A stretch of 64,000 nt of DNA from Silurus meridionalis (taxonomy: Eukaryota; Chordata; Actinopteri; Siluriformes; Siluridae): contig NC_060909.1 of NCBI RefSeq assembly GCF_014805685.1, positions 7,521,792 through 7,585,791 on the forward strand, in the 5' to 3' direction. Position 1 is the stretch's first letter. Every line of letters begins with the position of its first letter. The position numbers and the translations under genes were made by a program. The notes under the pieces are model-generated. The model did not search any database. It was not told the DNA's origin and saw only the letters and a program-made list of their open reading frames with translations. Shown here piece after piece: positions 12,601 to 25,140 of the stretch.

Positions 12601-15600
12601 CTCGTATTTTCCGATGGCCAATGATCATTTTGGCTGACGGGATTGAAACCCAGTATCTATTGCTGCTGATATAGTGGATTTTGGGGTGTTTTTCTGCTCA
12701 CCACATTTGTACACAGTGGCTGTTTGAATTGTTGTAGGTTTATTGTCGGCTCAAACCATGCTGCCCTTCGCTGATCTCTCTTATCTACGAGATGTTTCCG
12801 CCCGCAGAACTGCGTCTCACTGGATGTTTTTGGCTTAACTTGCCAAACCGTAGACACTATTGTGTTTGAGAATGCCAGGAGGGTAGCGGTTTTTAAAAAA
12901 TAAGCCCGAATGACAGTAGCAAAGCCACAAGAAAAAAAAAAAAATAAATCACATTTTCTCCTATTCTAATGTTTGGAGATTAATTGAGCTGATTTTATGC
13001 ATTGTACTACTACTACTACTTGATCGACTAATTGGATAATTGCGTGAATAAGGAAGTGCATGTATCCAAAAAAGTGAGTATGTATCTGAAATGTCAGAAC
13101 TGAGTACTTCTTTCTCATGTTTCCTGCAGCTGAAAAGCAATGTTGTGAGTGTGGACAGTCATGTCGGACAGTACGCAGTCATATGCGAGAAACAGAAAGC
13201 TGAGGTAAATATTATATAATTATTATTATTATTGTTTGGTCATGTCTACATTTCACAATTGCCCTTTATTGTGTCTGCTGCCAAACGAACCTAGAATGCA
13301 AAAGTATATCATGGCTCTCACTGCCTATATGTGTAAATATGGTCTGTTTGTTTTGCCTGGAGAGATGGGTGAGGTGAGACCAGACTCACAAGTGTGTTTG
13401 TGTTTGCAGATTATGCTGCTGAAACAGAAACTGAGAGAGTATGAGGAACAAAAGATGGAGGCTTCTGTCTTCAATCCAATCTCCAGCCAGAAAAGAGCTG
13501 AATTTGAAAAGTAAGCCATATAGCTTGCTTATATCCATGTCGTTACGCAAGACATACTGAGCATAGCACCATATAGCTGAATCCAGTTTGTTTGTTTATT
13601 TTTTTGTGTGTGTGTGTAACATGTAGCTTCTTCTCAACGCCGTCCTTTAAAACTTTTAATGCGCATCAATAATTGATGAGTTCGACTACACAGTACAAGA
13701 CTTGAGGTCATTGCAGGTGGACGTCTCGGTTTCCCTACATTTTTCATCAGACCCACTCAGCCTGGAATTAAGCCCTTCATGTTTAATCGTCTCTCTCCCG
13801 ATGCTTATTCAAAGATGGGAATTTTATCACAATGCTCATTTCTCTCCGGTTACATCTCCCTATCCACCTTGATCGTGAGGCGATTGTCAGCCAGGGCTGC
13901 AGCGCCATCCGTGAGACAGAGCTAGAAAGAGAGGAGGGGAAAAAGCCGGGGGAGGGGAGGGGTGAGAGTAGGCGGCGAGGGAGGAATGAATGAGTCTTAC
14001 ACCTACGCAATTTCATTCACCAGCGTTAGAATTCACAACTGGAAGGGAGGGAGGGAGGGGAGGGGTTCAGAAGGGAGGAACGGCGGCACACTCCTGCCTG
14101 CATTAAATATGCTCCAAACACAGAAAGCCGCCGGTGGCACCACTGCACCTACGTCACTCTGACCTTTCTTGCTCTTTCTCTCTCTTTTCTATTGCATTTA
14201 AAGCATTTTTCCTCACACTCTCAACTCCCACCTACGCAGCAATACCTTCCTGCAGTGACTGTGTGGGTTGTGTATACGTTTTGCGGATAGGAGGAGGGCA
14301 CTTGAGCATTCGCTGAACCTAGTGAATGAACTCGGAGTTCCAACTGTAGCTGAAAACTTGGATCGAGGAGCTACTAAATGGCTCCGCCCACCGGAAACAC
14401 CAAACATAGTCCATGATGCAAATTTCTTTGGCCCGGATGCTTCCGGCTGTTTTTCCCCTGCATTCCTGTTATTAAAGGCTTCTTTTTTTTTTGTCAAGGA
14501 CTGACAGCAGAATGCTTGAGAAATTGTCCAGCACAAAAACCCCAATCAATTGGCCAAAACAATGGGGGGGGAAAAACAGCAACCATTTCTGTGGGCTTGT
14601 CCATGTTTAGCAACATAAAACCCATCGGTATGTGACATTTTGGCTGTGTTTATAAAGTGTTCATCATGATGCTGTCAAACAAATCATACATATATTCGCC
14701 ATCGTTGTGTTTTTCAATTCAGAAACCTATTTAACTCGGCTAGATAGTGGTAATTAATGTTATGGAAAAATATAATAATTTAAACCCAGAATAATGCATC
14801 TGATAAAAACTTGGATATGCTACAGTACAATATTGTTTAGATCCTATATGTCCGTGGTCCCCAGGCCGCGGACCGGCACCGGTCCGTGGGTCAATTGGTA
14901 CTGGGCCGGGCCGCACAGAAAGAATACATACCTTACATTATTTCCGTTTTATTTATTATCTGATTCTAAACGATGTTTTATTTTGGAAAATTACCGGATT
15001 CTTTCCACCACATCTGTTTATGACTCGCTCTTGATGCAGGTCATGATGCCTCGGTCACATGTCTTACCTCCATCCGCTACCTTCTTAAAAGGGGCTGCTC
15101 CGGCCGCTAACACATAATACATTACCGCTAAATTGAAACCCCCAGCGAGCAAAATAAACAAATATTAACACAGTGGATTCACGTTTATTATTATATATAG
15201 GGGAAAAAATTTTTTATGCCGGTCGTATCATTTTATTTTGTTGTATTTATCCGCCACATCCGCCGGGCCGTGAAAATATTGTCAGACATCAAACCTGTCC
15301 GTGGCGCAAAATAGGTTGGGGGCCGCTGCTATATGTGATATCAGTTTAGCATTCTATTCTATCTTGGGGCTTTTTTGCATCTGAGTATTCTGGTATTCCT
15401 GATTGAAGCATCTGTGCATGCTATGGTAGATGAGAACTATCTTCCGTCAAACAAATCCAATGTGTGTAGTGCAGCAGGTGGTGGGAATGAGCAGCACTGA
15501 GCTGTGTTACAGCACCATAAAGCTTGTTTAGATAAAACAAACCTTAAAAAATGTGTGTTTTGAGAAAGTCAATAAGGAGAGTGCTTTTTATTTTCTGGTC

Positions 15601-16373
15601 GTTTAAACCTACCTGATCCAGGTAAATCTGCTTCTCCAAGACGCCAGAGCTTATGATTTGTTCAACCTTATTACTGGTTTAAATCTGAATGTACATGTGA
15701 CTGCCCTTCTGCAGACGCTGTTTGTCTATGTTAGCAGTTTACACAGGCCTCCACACCCTCTTCATGTGGGAGTAGCTGTTGACTCCAAATAAACTAGCTC
15801 TATTGTACTCGCACCATTTTCAAGGACAACAGAGGTTTTAGATTTCTTTGCTTTGTGTACGTTGCTTTGGGCTGCAATTTTTGGATTTTCAACAATACCG
15901 ACATTGTGTGGTATTTTGTAAGTGTTTATATAACCACATTATCTTTTAGTGTCACGTAAACATCCAACTAGTAATTAGAACAAATTATACAAATATACAT
16001 TGTAGCACTAGGCTTTTTTCTTTTACATAGGAACCTTGTGAAATAGTGTTTGTGTGCGCTCTTGTGTGCTGCAGAATGTCCGAATCTCTGCGCAGCGTGT
16101 TTGCCGCGCGGCTGTCGCTACGTAAGGAGCATTTGGAAATCGAGAAGCAGTTGAAGGAAAACTGTCTGAGGCTCAGTCACAGGGAGGAGTGGCACCAGCA
16201 GGGCCTGCTATTCTTCCCAGATGACAAAGCAGAGAAGGTACCAGTTTCACCCTTTTACACACGCTGCTGAGCACAAAATGAGGTCGTCCGAGGTCGTGTT
16301 GTGCTTTTACATTTTATCACGGCCTCTTAAACGATTAGTTCAAAAGCTATTGTCTGTGTGGCATGTTTCTTCT

Positions 16374-16405
<32 letters not shown>

Positions 16406-18239
16406 TTTAGGGCTGGAGTGAAGTTGTACAAGTTTTTGAATGAAGTCGGGTTATGAAGTCTTTTATCATCAACTGATGTCAAGTCCGTTCTGGGACTGAA
16501 AAGTCTGCATTCTTTTTGTGAGAATTTTACATTGTGTGTGTGTGTGTGTGTTAGGCCACCTGTAAGTTCGAGCGTAAGCTGGCGGCTTTGCAGTCTCAAC
16601 GGCAGCACCTACAGAGGCGTTTGCAGGAAAGCGGAAAGCACTTCGAGGAGAATGAAGGTTGGCTTCACCGCCTTGAAAATGAGATGAAGCTACTTGGGCA
16701 TGATGGACACACTCCAGAGGTTAGTTCCTTACACAGAGATAATGATAATTGTGTGTCCCCCCACCACTACCTTAGCTTATCTGCTTGTATTTTTTCTCTG
16801 TGGATGAATGGATCTGCATCCTTGTGCAGAAACAGCAAAGAGGGTTTTGTTTGGGGAAACACTTGAATAGAAACCAAAAGTTAACTCAGAAAAACTGAGA
16901 TCGATGCTCCCTATGCCGCTTTCTCTTTCTCAACCGCTTCCTGAATCATTTCAGTTTCTCACTCTTTTTTTTTTTTTTTCTTGCTATCTGTCGCTCTTTT
17001 TCTCTTCTTTTCCTAGAAGCAAAGCATCGTAGCGATGCACCCTCCAGTCCCAATGTCCTGTGATCCGCTTGTGTTTCCGTTTCTGCGTCAGAGGAGAGTA
17101 ACAAATTCCGCAGAAAGCGCGTTCTCAGAGAGCAAGTGAAAAACAAAAGCCGCACTGAAACACATCAGCGGAGCTGAGACATGCCGCTATTGTTTTTGTG
17201 CCAGCTTTTCTCTCGACCGGTTTCTCGGTATAGATGAGGGATCGTTACAGTTTTGATCCCTTTTAGGCCTAGAAATTTCCTCCTGCTGTCTCATTGTTCT
17301 TGTCTGAGCTGCCCATGTCAGTGCACTACCCCCACTTTACTTACATGGCTATTTGTTTTTCCCTTCACCTACCATGAGTGCTTGGGGGACTGTGCACTTT
17401 TTTTTATTTATTTTTACCTGTTGTTGAGTCCATTTTATTCATTTTGTAAAGTCTACAATGCCATGGGCTTGGCCAAAGTTAGATAATTGGCCTATATTAG
17501 ATATTAGTATTTGTCTACTCTTCTTTTTATGAGCTCACTATTTATTTATTTTTTTTATCATTATTATTATTTTTTTTTTTTTTTTTTGGGTTGTCCACTG
17601 TGGGGGCAAATTTACTTCTGATTTAAAAAGATGAAATGGCAATACACTATTCTGTATTTCTATGGCCTCTGATAGATATTGACGATTTAGCATTAAATAG
17701 TCAGAATTTCCTCCTTGTAATACTACTGAAGAAATATAGATAGTCAGTAGTAGCCTATGTGTGATGCACAGCAACACGTGAACTCACCAGTAATATCTCC
17801 ACTGCCCATTCAGAACCAGAACACCATAATGTGCTTATTTATTTGCTTTGCATATCTGTACAGCCTATTACAACTCTTTCAACATGTCAAACTGAAACTT
17901 AGTTGATACTGATCCTGTTTTCATTATTTTCTGTTTTCGTGTGTTTCTGTGCACAGGAGCTTAAAAAGGAGCTGCAATGCCACAGACTGGAGCTGCAGGT
18001 GGCTGATTTGCACCAGCGTATCGAGTACATGCACTATCTCACCGGTTTGCAAGACCAAGAGAACAAACACACACACAAGTAGGTAGCAAATCCTGACGAA
18101 CAGAAATACACAACACACACATACTATTTGCTTATTACAAACTTTTCGTTTACATATTATTTCATAAAATTCAGTATAACTTATACTGTCTAGTTTTGTT
18201 GTTGATTTTTATTATTTATATAAAATGTTGTTGTTTTTA

Positions 18240-18311
<72 letters not shown>

Positions 18312-21300
18312 TATTCTGTAGTCTTTTTTCAATCTAAAACTGGATTATCTATTTATATTTAATAGATGTAATTTTTTTGCCCCTTAATACAATAATAGAT
18401 AAGTGTTTAAAAGTAAATTACAAGTAAATGAATAATTACAGTTGGTATTGTCATGGTACACTTTTTTCTGAGAGAACACATGTATCATCAGAGTGTAACA
18501 TGGATATTCGGCAGTTGAATGTTAATATATTTTACCAATATATAATTTATTGTAGAAATAATGCCCATACTGCCCACTCCTAGTCTCTGTTAACATTCAG
18601 TGCTGCTTAAGGTTATTCTAAAAGCCTTGCAATTCATGCAAAATGTTCCCCCTCTCTTTCCCAGACTGGTTCACGCTCTTCTTCCTGTCTACCGCCGCCA
18701 GCGCCTGGCCCTGCAGGCCGCAGGCATCTGTACAGACGACACAGGGCAGGAGGAGCTGGAGCACCTGGTGCAGAGAGAGCGAGGCGTGGTGTGGGCCGAC
18801 CAGGAGAACACGGAAGAGAAGGCTGAACCGGACAAGGCCACTGACAACTCCTCTCTCCAACCCATCCTGTCTTTCTCTCACCTCATCACTCACCAGAACA
18901 CGCCATGCAGTGAGTGGTGCAAAGTGGCCTCCTTTCATTGCGCGCTCCGTACAGCAGGAAAACTTTAGAACAATTACAATGTCATTATCAGAGCCACATC
19001 AGGACTGATTAAAGTCAGTCAATTTGTGTGTGTGTGTGTGTGTTCAGTTATTTAAAAACAGCAGTTTTATAACTGGACAGATTTTTAAGGGAAGCACACT
19101 TTTGCTTTGATGATGGCATTGGACGTGGAAGGTGAAACATATGATGTTTTTCTCTGTCTATGTGTGCATAATCAAAAATGTATGTGAATTCATTGCATAT
19201 TAATTACTCAGTATAGAGCAGATGTTTCGGTTTTCATACAGAGGACACACATTATGTAAAAATGTGTCTTAGAATATTTTTGTTTATCACATTAAAACTT
19301 AATTCATTCTGATAGTTTACCAGTAGATTTGTTTATTTGTGTGTAAAGTTTAATTCTCAATTCCCTACAGGTGCAGAGAAACGCACACGTCCAAACTGTC
19401 CACCAAAAGGTAAGTGTGTGTGAGTTTTCTATTTGTGTGTGTGTGTGTGTGTGTTGTCACTCTAGTTCTGTTTTTCATGCTCCCATTTTATTCTCTGTTT
19501 AATTTATTACTTATCTAACATCTTTTTAATTTATAATTCATTTGTTATTCTTTCATAATATTCAATATAATTTGCATTATTCAGTCACTCCAGAAAACCT
19601 AATGTAAATGAGTAGTTATAACTAGAACAAGCAGAATTTACAGTCACATTAATATAACTAACAAACAAAAAATGTAACTTTTAATACAAAAGTAATGCAA
19701 TAGTATGTTTGGAGTGAAGTTGTGTATTGTGTATCAGTGGGGTTTTTTTTGTATGCTTTGTTTGCTTTATGATTTTTATTTAATTTTTATTTAGCTGTGA
19801 TTATATATTACTTATGACTACAGCTGTGTATGAAGTGAAGTACAGTACACGGCTCCTTGTTTTCGTCATATTTTTTGTTGTGTGTCAAAGCTGTGCCTTT
19901 GTCCCTTCAATCTTCTCCTCAGTTTTCCCCATAGTGTGCATCAACATTCAGCTTCAGCCATTATTCCAAGCACGAGTGACACTAGCATCACTCATGTTGC
20001 GTGTGTACGTGTGTATTTGGGTAAAACGGAGGGAGACGGATACAGAGACGGAGGCAAACGTTTTATTGACGATTGTAACGTAGCATGTCGCTCTGAACAC
20101 TTACAGCTTACTCTTTAACCGCAGAGATTTAGGTTTGTACTGCTATGGTCTGTGTGTAATCAACATTGAATTAAATTGAATTGAATATCCACAAATGAAA
20201 AGGGTAATTATCAACCGAGTAAATTAGCAAGAATGAAGATCAGACAAATAATTTTCAATTAATGCTCAAATTCCACACTGGGAAAAAAGGCCAGGATTTG
20301 ATACATAGTTCCGTCACACAGCTGACTTAATAAGCTGACACTTTTTTAGTGTATAAAGCAAAAGAGGGAGGAAACCTTTTGGGAAATGGTAGATGGAGTG
20401 AGTTATGGCTGAGTAAATTGGCAGTAATGATATTTGCTGTAGAACAGGTGTTACTCATTTGATTGAGTTGCATTGTGGGGAAATACAGGAACACACTAGG
20501 TCCCAGTTGGGGCCTGCATTAGGCGAGAGGGAGAAACATAAAGCCAATGAGGCTGAGAAATGATGGTAAAAAAAAAAATCTCCGGCATCGAGACTTAATA
20601 AAATCCTTATATAACTGACTTCTACATTGTGCATTAGGAATAAATCTTAACGCTTGGCCAATGGATTTATTTTGTTCTAATCAATAGTTCTCACTATTAG
20701 CCAGGTTACCTTGTGCTACTTTTTTTATATTCATATAATATAAAGGTTTTGTAAAAATGTGGTTAATCCGTCATACTGGAATACATTTAATAGAGGTGAT
20801 CCCTTTAAAAAGTACTCTTGCTGTTTCCTTGCTCTTAGCCAGGCCACATTTTTTGGCTTTGGAAATAAAATCTGGTTAATCAGTCACCCTGGAATACATT
20901 TCATATAGCCGACCCCATATTTAGACTCTGTTTTTCCTCCTGTTACCCCAACAGGTTTATAATATTAAATTGATGTGAAATATATCCAATTCCAATATCC
21001 AAACCCTGCTTTGAAAATGCCTTCTTATTACTTCTACACTTTATTGCCAAAAGTTTGTGGACATCTGGTTATAAGTATAGCGTGTGCTTTTTGAGCATCA
21101 CATTCCACATTTAGCCCAGTTTGCTTTTATAATTTACTCCACTCTTCTGGGAAGATGTTCCACACACTCGAGTGTGCTAATGGAGATTTGTGCTTATTCG
21201 GACACAAGGGTGTTAGTAAAGTCAGGTACTGATCTAGATGAGGAGGCCTGGGTCCATAAGTCAGTGTTCACATTCATCTCGAAGGTGTTCAATAAGGAAG

Positions 21301-22422
21301 GGTTGTGTTCAGAGCTCTATAGCAGAAGGTCTTCCACTCCAAACCATGCAAAGCATATCTTGTTGGAGTTTGCTTTGTGCACACGGGCATTGCCCTGTTG
21401 AAACAGGTTTGGGTCTGCTAGTTCCAGGGTTTCCACGGGTCATGGAATTTCTGGAAATCATGGAATTTTAAACAGTCTTTTCCAGACATTGTACATTAGG
21501 GAATTTTTATATTTTGTTTGTCATGGAATATCAGGGATTTTTTTTTTTATTATTCACTTTAAAGTTTAGCTTCCATTTATTAAAATGTAATTTTTCTGTA
21601 TCGTGTTTTTTATTTTAATGTGTTGTTTCGTGCGTTTTGCTCATTGTTATGGTGAGGCCATTTTTAACACCATTTTATTCCCTTCCTGTTTGTTAACTGG
21701 CAGTCAAATGCATACCAAGCTGTAGCTGTTGACTAAGGCAAACACATCAGAAAAATGTCAATTTCAAGAAATGACCACTTCAACACCTGTTTTTTAAAAC
21801 TAGATGACAGAAAAGCTAAATGTAAAGTTTGTAAAACAACTATCAAGCTAACAAATATGGGGGAGGGAGTACTTTGCATCCACGCAAACAGTAAGAAGCA
21901 TGCCCCCCCGTATGCCCCCTGTATGAAGCCGCATAATCTTCGTCCCAAGTGCCCATCACTGCTCTACTGCTGCCTCCCCAGATAGCTCCAAGAGACAGCT
22001 AATGAAGCCGCTCACACCTTCAGACATTAGTGTGAGACACAGTGGAGCACGTCTCGGCTTAACACCAGCAAAGACGCTGACTTCTTTTTTCCGGCTGCTC
22101 CCGTTAGGTGTTGCCACAGCGGGTCATCCGTCGCCATACTACTCTGTCCTCTACATCTGCCTCTTTCAGACCAACTACATGCACGTTTTCCCTCACCACA
22201 TCCATAAACCTCCTCCTTGGTCTTCCTCTATTTCTTTTTCCTGCCGGCTCTATCCTTCACTCCTGGCACACTTTTCCACCCACTCCACCCAGCCAGCACT
22301 CTTTTCTTCACTTCTTAACACACTCTCCATTACTTTGCACTGTTGACCCCAGGTACCTAAACTCCTCATCCTTCTCCACCTCTTCTCCCTGCAACCGAAC
22401 CACTCCATTGCCTGTCCTCTTA

Positions 22423-22510
<88 letters not shown>

Positions 22511-25091
22511 TATATATATTCATATATAGTCTTACTCCTACTGACTTTCATTCTCCTCTCCAGCGCGGACCTCCACCTCTCCAGGCCCTCCATCTTCTCC
22601 ACCTGCTTCCTACTCTCACCACAAATAATATCATCCCCACACATCATAGTCCATGGAGACGCCTGTCTGACCTCGTTCGTCAACCTGTCTATCACAACTG
22701 CAAACAAGAAAGGTTTTAGAGCCGATCCTTGATGCAGTCCAACCTCCACCTTGAACTGTCCTCCAGTCTGTTGTTACTACTACACACTTCACTGCTGTCA
22801 CACTGTCACAAACCCTCACAAACTTCTCTGACACACCTGACTTCCTCATACAATACCACATCTCCTCTCTCGGCACCCAGTTGTATGCTTTCTCTAAATC
22901 CACAAACACACAATGCAACTCCTTCTGACCTTCTCTATACTTCTCCATCAACATTCTCAAAGCAAATAACGCGTCTGTGGTGCTCTTTCTCGGCATGAAA
23001 CCATACTGTTGCTCACAGATGGTCACCTCTTCTCTCAGCCTGGCTTCCACTACTCTTTCCCATAACTTCATAGTGTGACTGATCAACTTAATTCCTCTGT
23101 AGTTACTGCAGGTCTGCACTTCTCCCTTATGCTTAAAATGCGGTACCAGCACACTCCTTCTTCATTCCTCAGGCATCTTCTCACCTTCCAGAAACTTGTT
23201 AAACAATCTGGTTAAAAACTCCACTGCCATCTCTACTAAACATCTCCACGTTTCTACCGTTATGTCATCTGGTCCGACTTTCCACTCTTCATCCTGTCAA
23301 TCACTGCTTTCACTTCCTCCATACTAATTCTATCCACTTCCTGCTTTACAATATCCACACCATCCAACGTTCTCTCTCTCCATTTTCCTCGTTCATCAGC
23401 TGCTCAAAATATTTCCTCCACCTTCTCAACACACTCTCCTCACTAGTCAACACATGTCCATCTGCATCTTTAATTGCTCTAGCTTGCAGCACATCCTTTC
23501 CAGCTCCTTTTCTCCTTCTTTAGTGTCTAACTAGTGTCCAATACAGATCCTCATATGCCTTCTCCTTGGCTTTCGCCACATCCCTCTTTACCTGTCGACG
23601 CATCTCCTTGTATTCCTGCCTACTTTTCTCATCACTCTGTCATTTTCCAATCCTGTTTTGCCAACCTATTTCTCTCTATACTCTCCTGAACTTCCTTGTT
23701 CCACCACTATGTCTCTTTGTCTTCCTTTCAATTTCCAGATGTCACACCAAGTACCTTTCTAGCGGTCTCCCTTATCACTTTTGCAGTAGTTGCCCAATCG
23801 TCCCACACCTCTTCAACACCACCGAGCCCCTGTCTGACCTCTTTCCTGAATCTCACACTACAGTCTTCTTCCTTCAGTTTCCACCATCTTATTCTACTTT
23901 CAGTCCTCACTCTCCTCCTATTTTTCACCTCCAAAACCATCCTGCAGACCACCATCCGGTGCTGTCTAGCTACACTGTCCCCTGCCAACACCTTACAGTC
24001 CCAATGGTCATACAGGTCAACAGAACAAAGTGGTATGTAGCTATAATGTTAGCTAGCTAGTTATAACTAAAAATAATTTTCAGAGTGTAGCTTTTGTTGG
24101 GTAGCATAAATGGTCGCTGACAGAATTGAAAATGTAGCTAATTAGGTTGCGAGCTTATTACTGTTATCTCTTGACCAATTCTTAGCTCCTGCAATTGGTA
24201 TTTAGTCATTTATTTAAACTCTAGATTTGTGTAAATTTAACGTTATTACGTTTTCATTAATGTTGTATTCATGTTAAAGGCTAATTGAGAAGATTGACAT
24301 GGGCCTTGCAAATGGATGTATTTAAAATACTATAAGGCTATAGCTGTTTTTGTCTGCTCAGTGCTCAGCACAACATCGGCCTGTTATCCGTGCAAAAATT
24401 CAGCTTTTTAGTCAGTGAAAGTCATGAAGTCGTCATGAAATTTGACATTTGGCTTAGAATGGGAACCCTGTAGCCCAAACTGTCACATTGCATCCAAAGA
24501 CGTCCTATACAATTGTGTGCCTTCAATTTTGCGATAACAGTTTATTGAAAGAACCACATATAGCTGGGAAAGTCAGGTGTCCCAATACTTTTGTCCAGAT
24601 AGTGTGTGTATATGTGATTTTCTTCCACTCCGTTTTCTTTTCATTACGCATTGTTCAGGTAATTCTTAATTGCAGCCATGTTTATGTATTCTTCTTCTCT
24701 TCTGGTGATTTATTTTGCCATCTCGCTTGTTTTCGCTTAAGTCCATCCTCCTTTGCAGTCTCATTTTCCTCTACTCTGAAAGAAGCTCACTGTCTCCCCC
24801 TCCCTTCCTCTCGTTCTCCCCCTCACGGCCCCACCCCGCTCCCCCTGCACTTCTAGTCTCATTCATAAAATCGATGCCGTGCGGAAGAGTAGGGGACAGG
24901 CGGCGAGCGGAGGGGCTCAGTCACGTACGCTGTGAAATGCAGCCGGATCATCAGCATGGCGAGATGGAGGGAGGGAGGGAGGCAGCAGCCAGGCGACCCT
25001 AATCCGAGCCGTTCACTCCTCCAGAAATAGAACTTCATGCATGTATTAATCCCGTCATCCACAAATACAGCATCCAGAGCACTCTGGCGTG

Positions 25092-25140
<49 letters not shown>

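Larger units (their letters stand above)
21426..24473. mobile_element. hAT-like element inserted in the Tc1-like MITE
   Basis: Left end cagggtttccacgggtca, right end gggaaccctg, a short terminal inverted repeat (CAGGGTTYCC). The flanks ctagttcc and tagcccaa only partly match, so the 8-bp target duplication is uncertain. The + strand at 21755-21940 retains a BED/C2H2-like finger (CKVC...H...KKH), typical of hAT-derived genes. It is itself split by a LINE. Confidence 0.6.
21035..24610. mobile_element. Tc1-like MITE, split by a ~3-kb nested insertion
   Basis: The left half (21035 to about 21425) begins tacactttattgccaaaagtt and the right half (about 24475-24610) ends near cagatagtgtgtgta, the same terminal words as the 1935-2860 family. 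The two halves read as one element interrupted after ctagttcc. The hAT-like element, a LINE and a microsatellite lie between them. Confidence 0.75.

Noticed and set aside
14213..14545. Opposing frames in a kif18a intron
   Set aside because: No homology and no splice support; intron sequence.
22108..22719. 203-codon plus-strand frame
   Set aside because: Antisense to the LINE reverse transcriptase and bridged by the AT tract; the real signal is on the minus strand.
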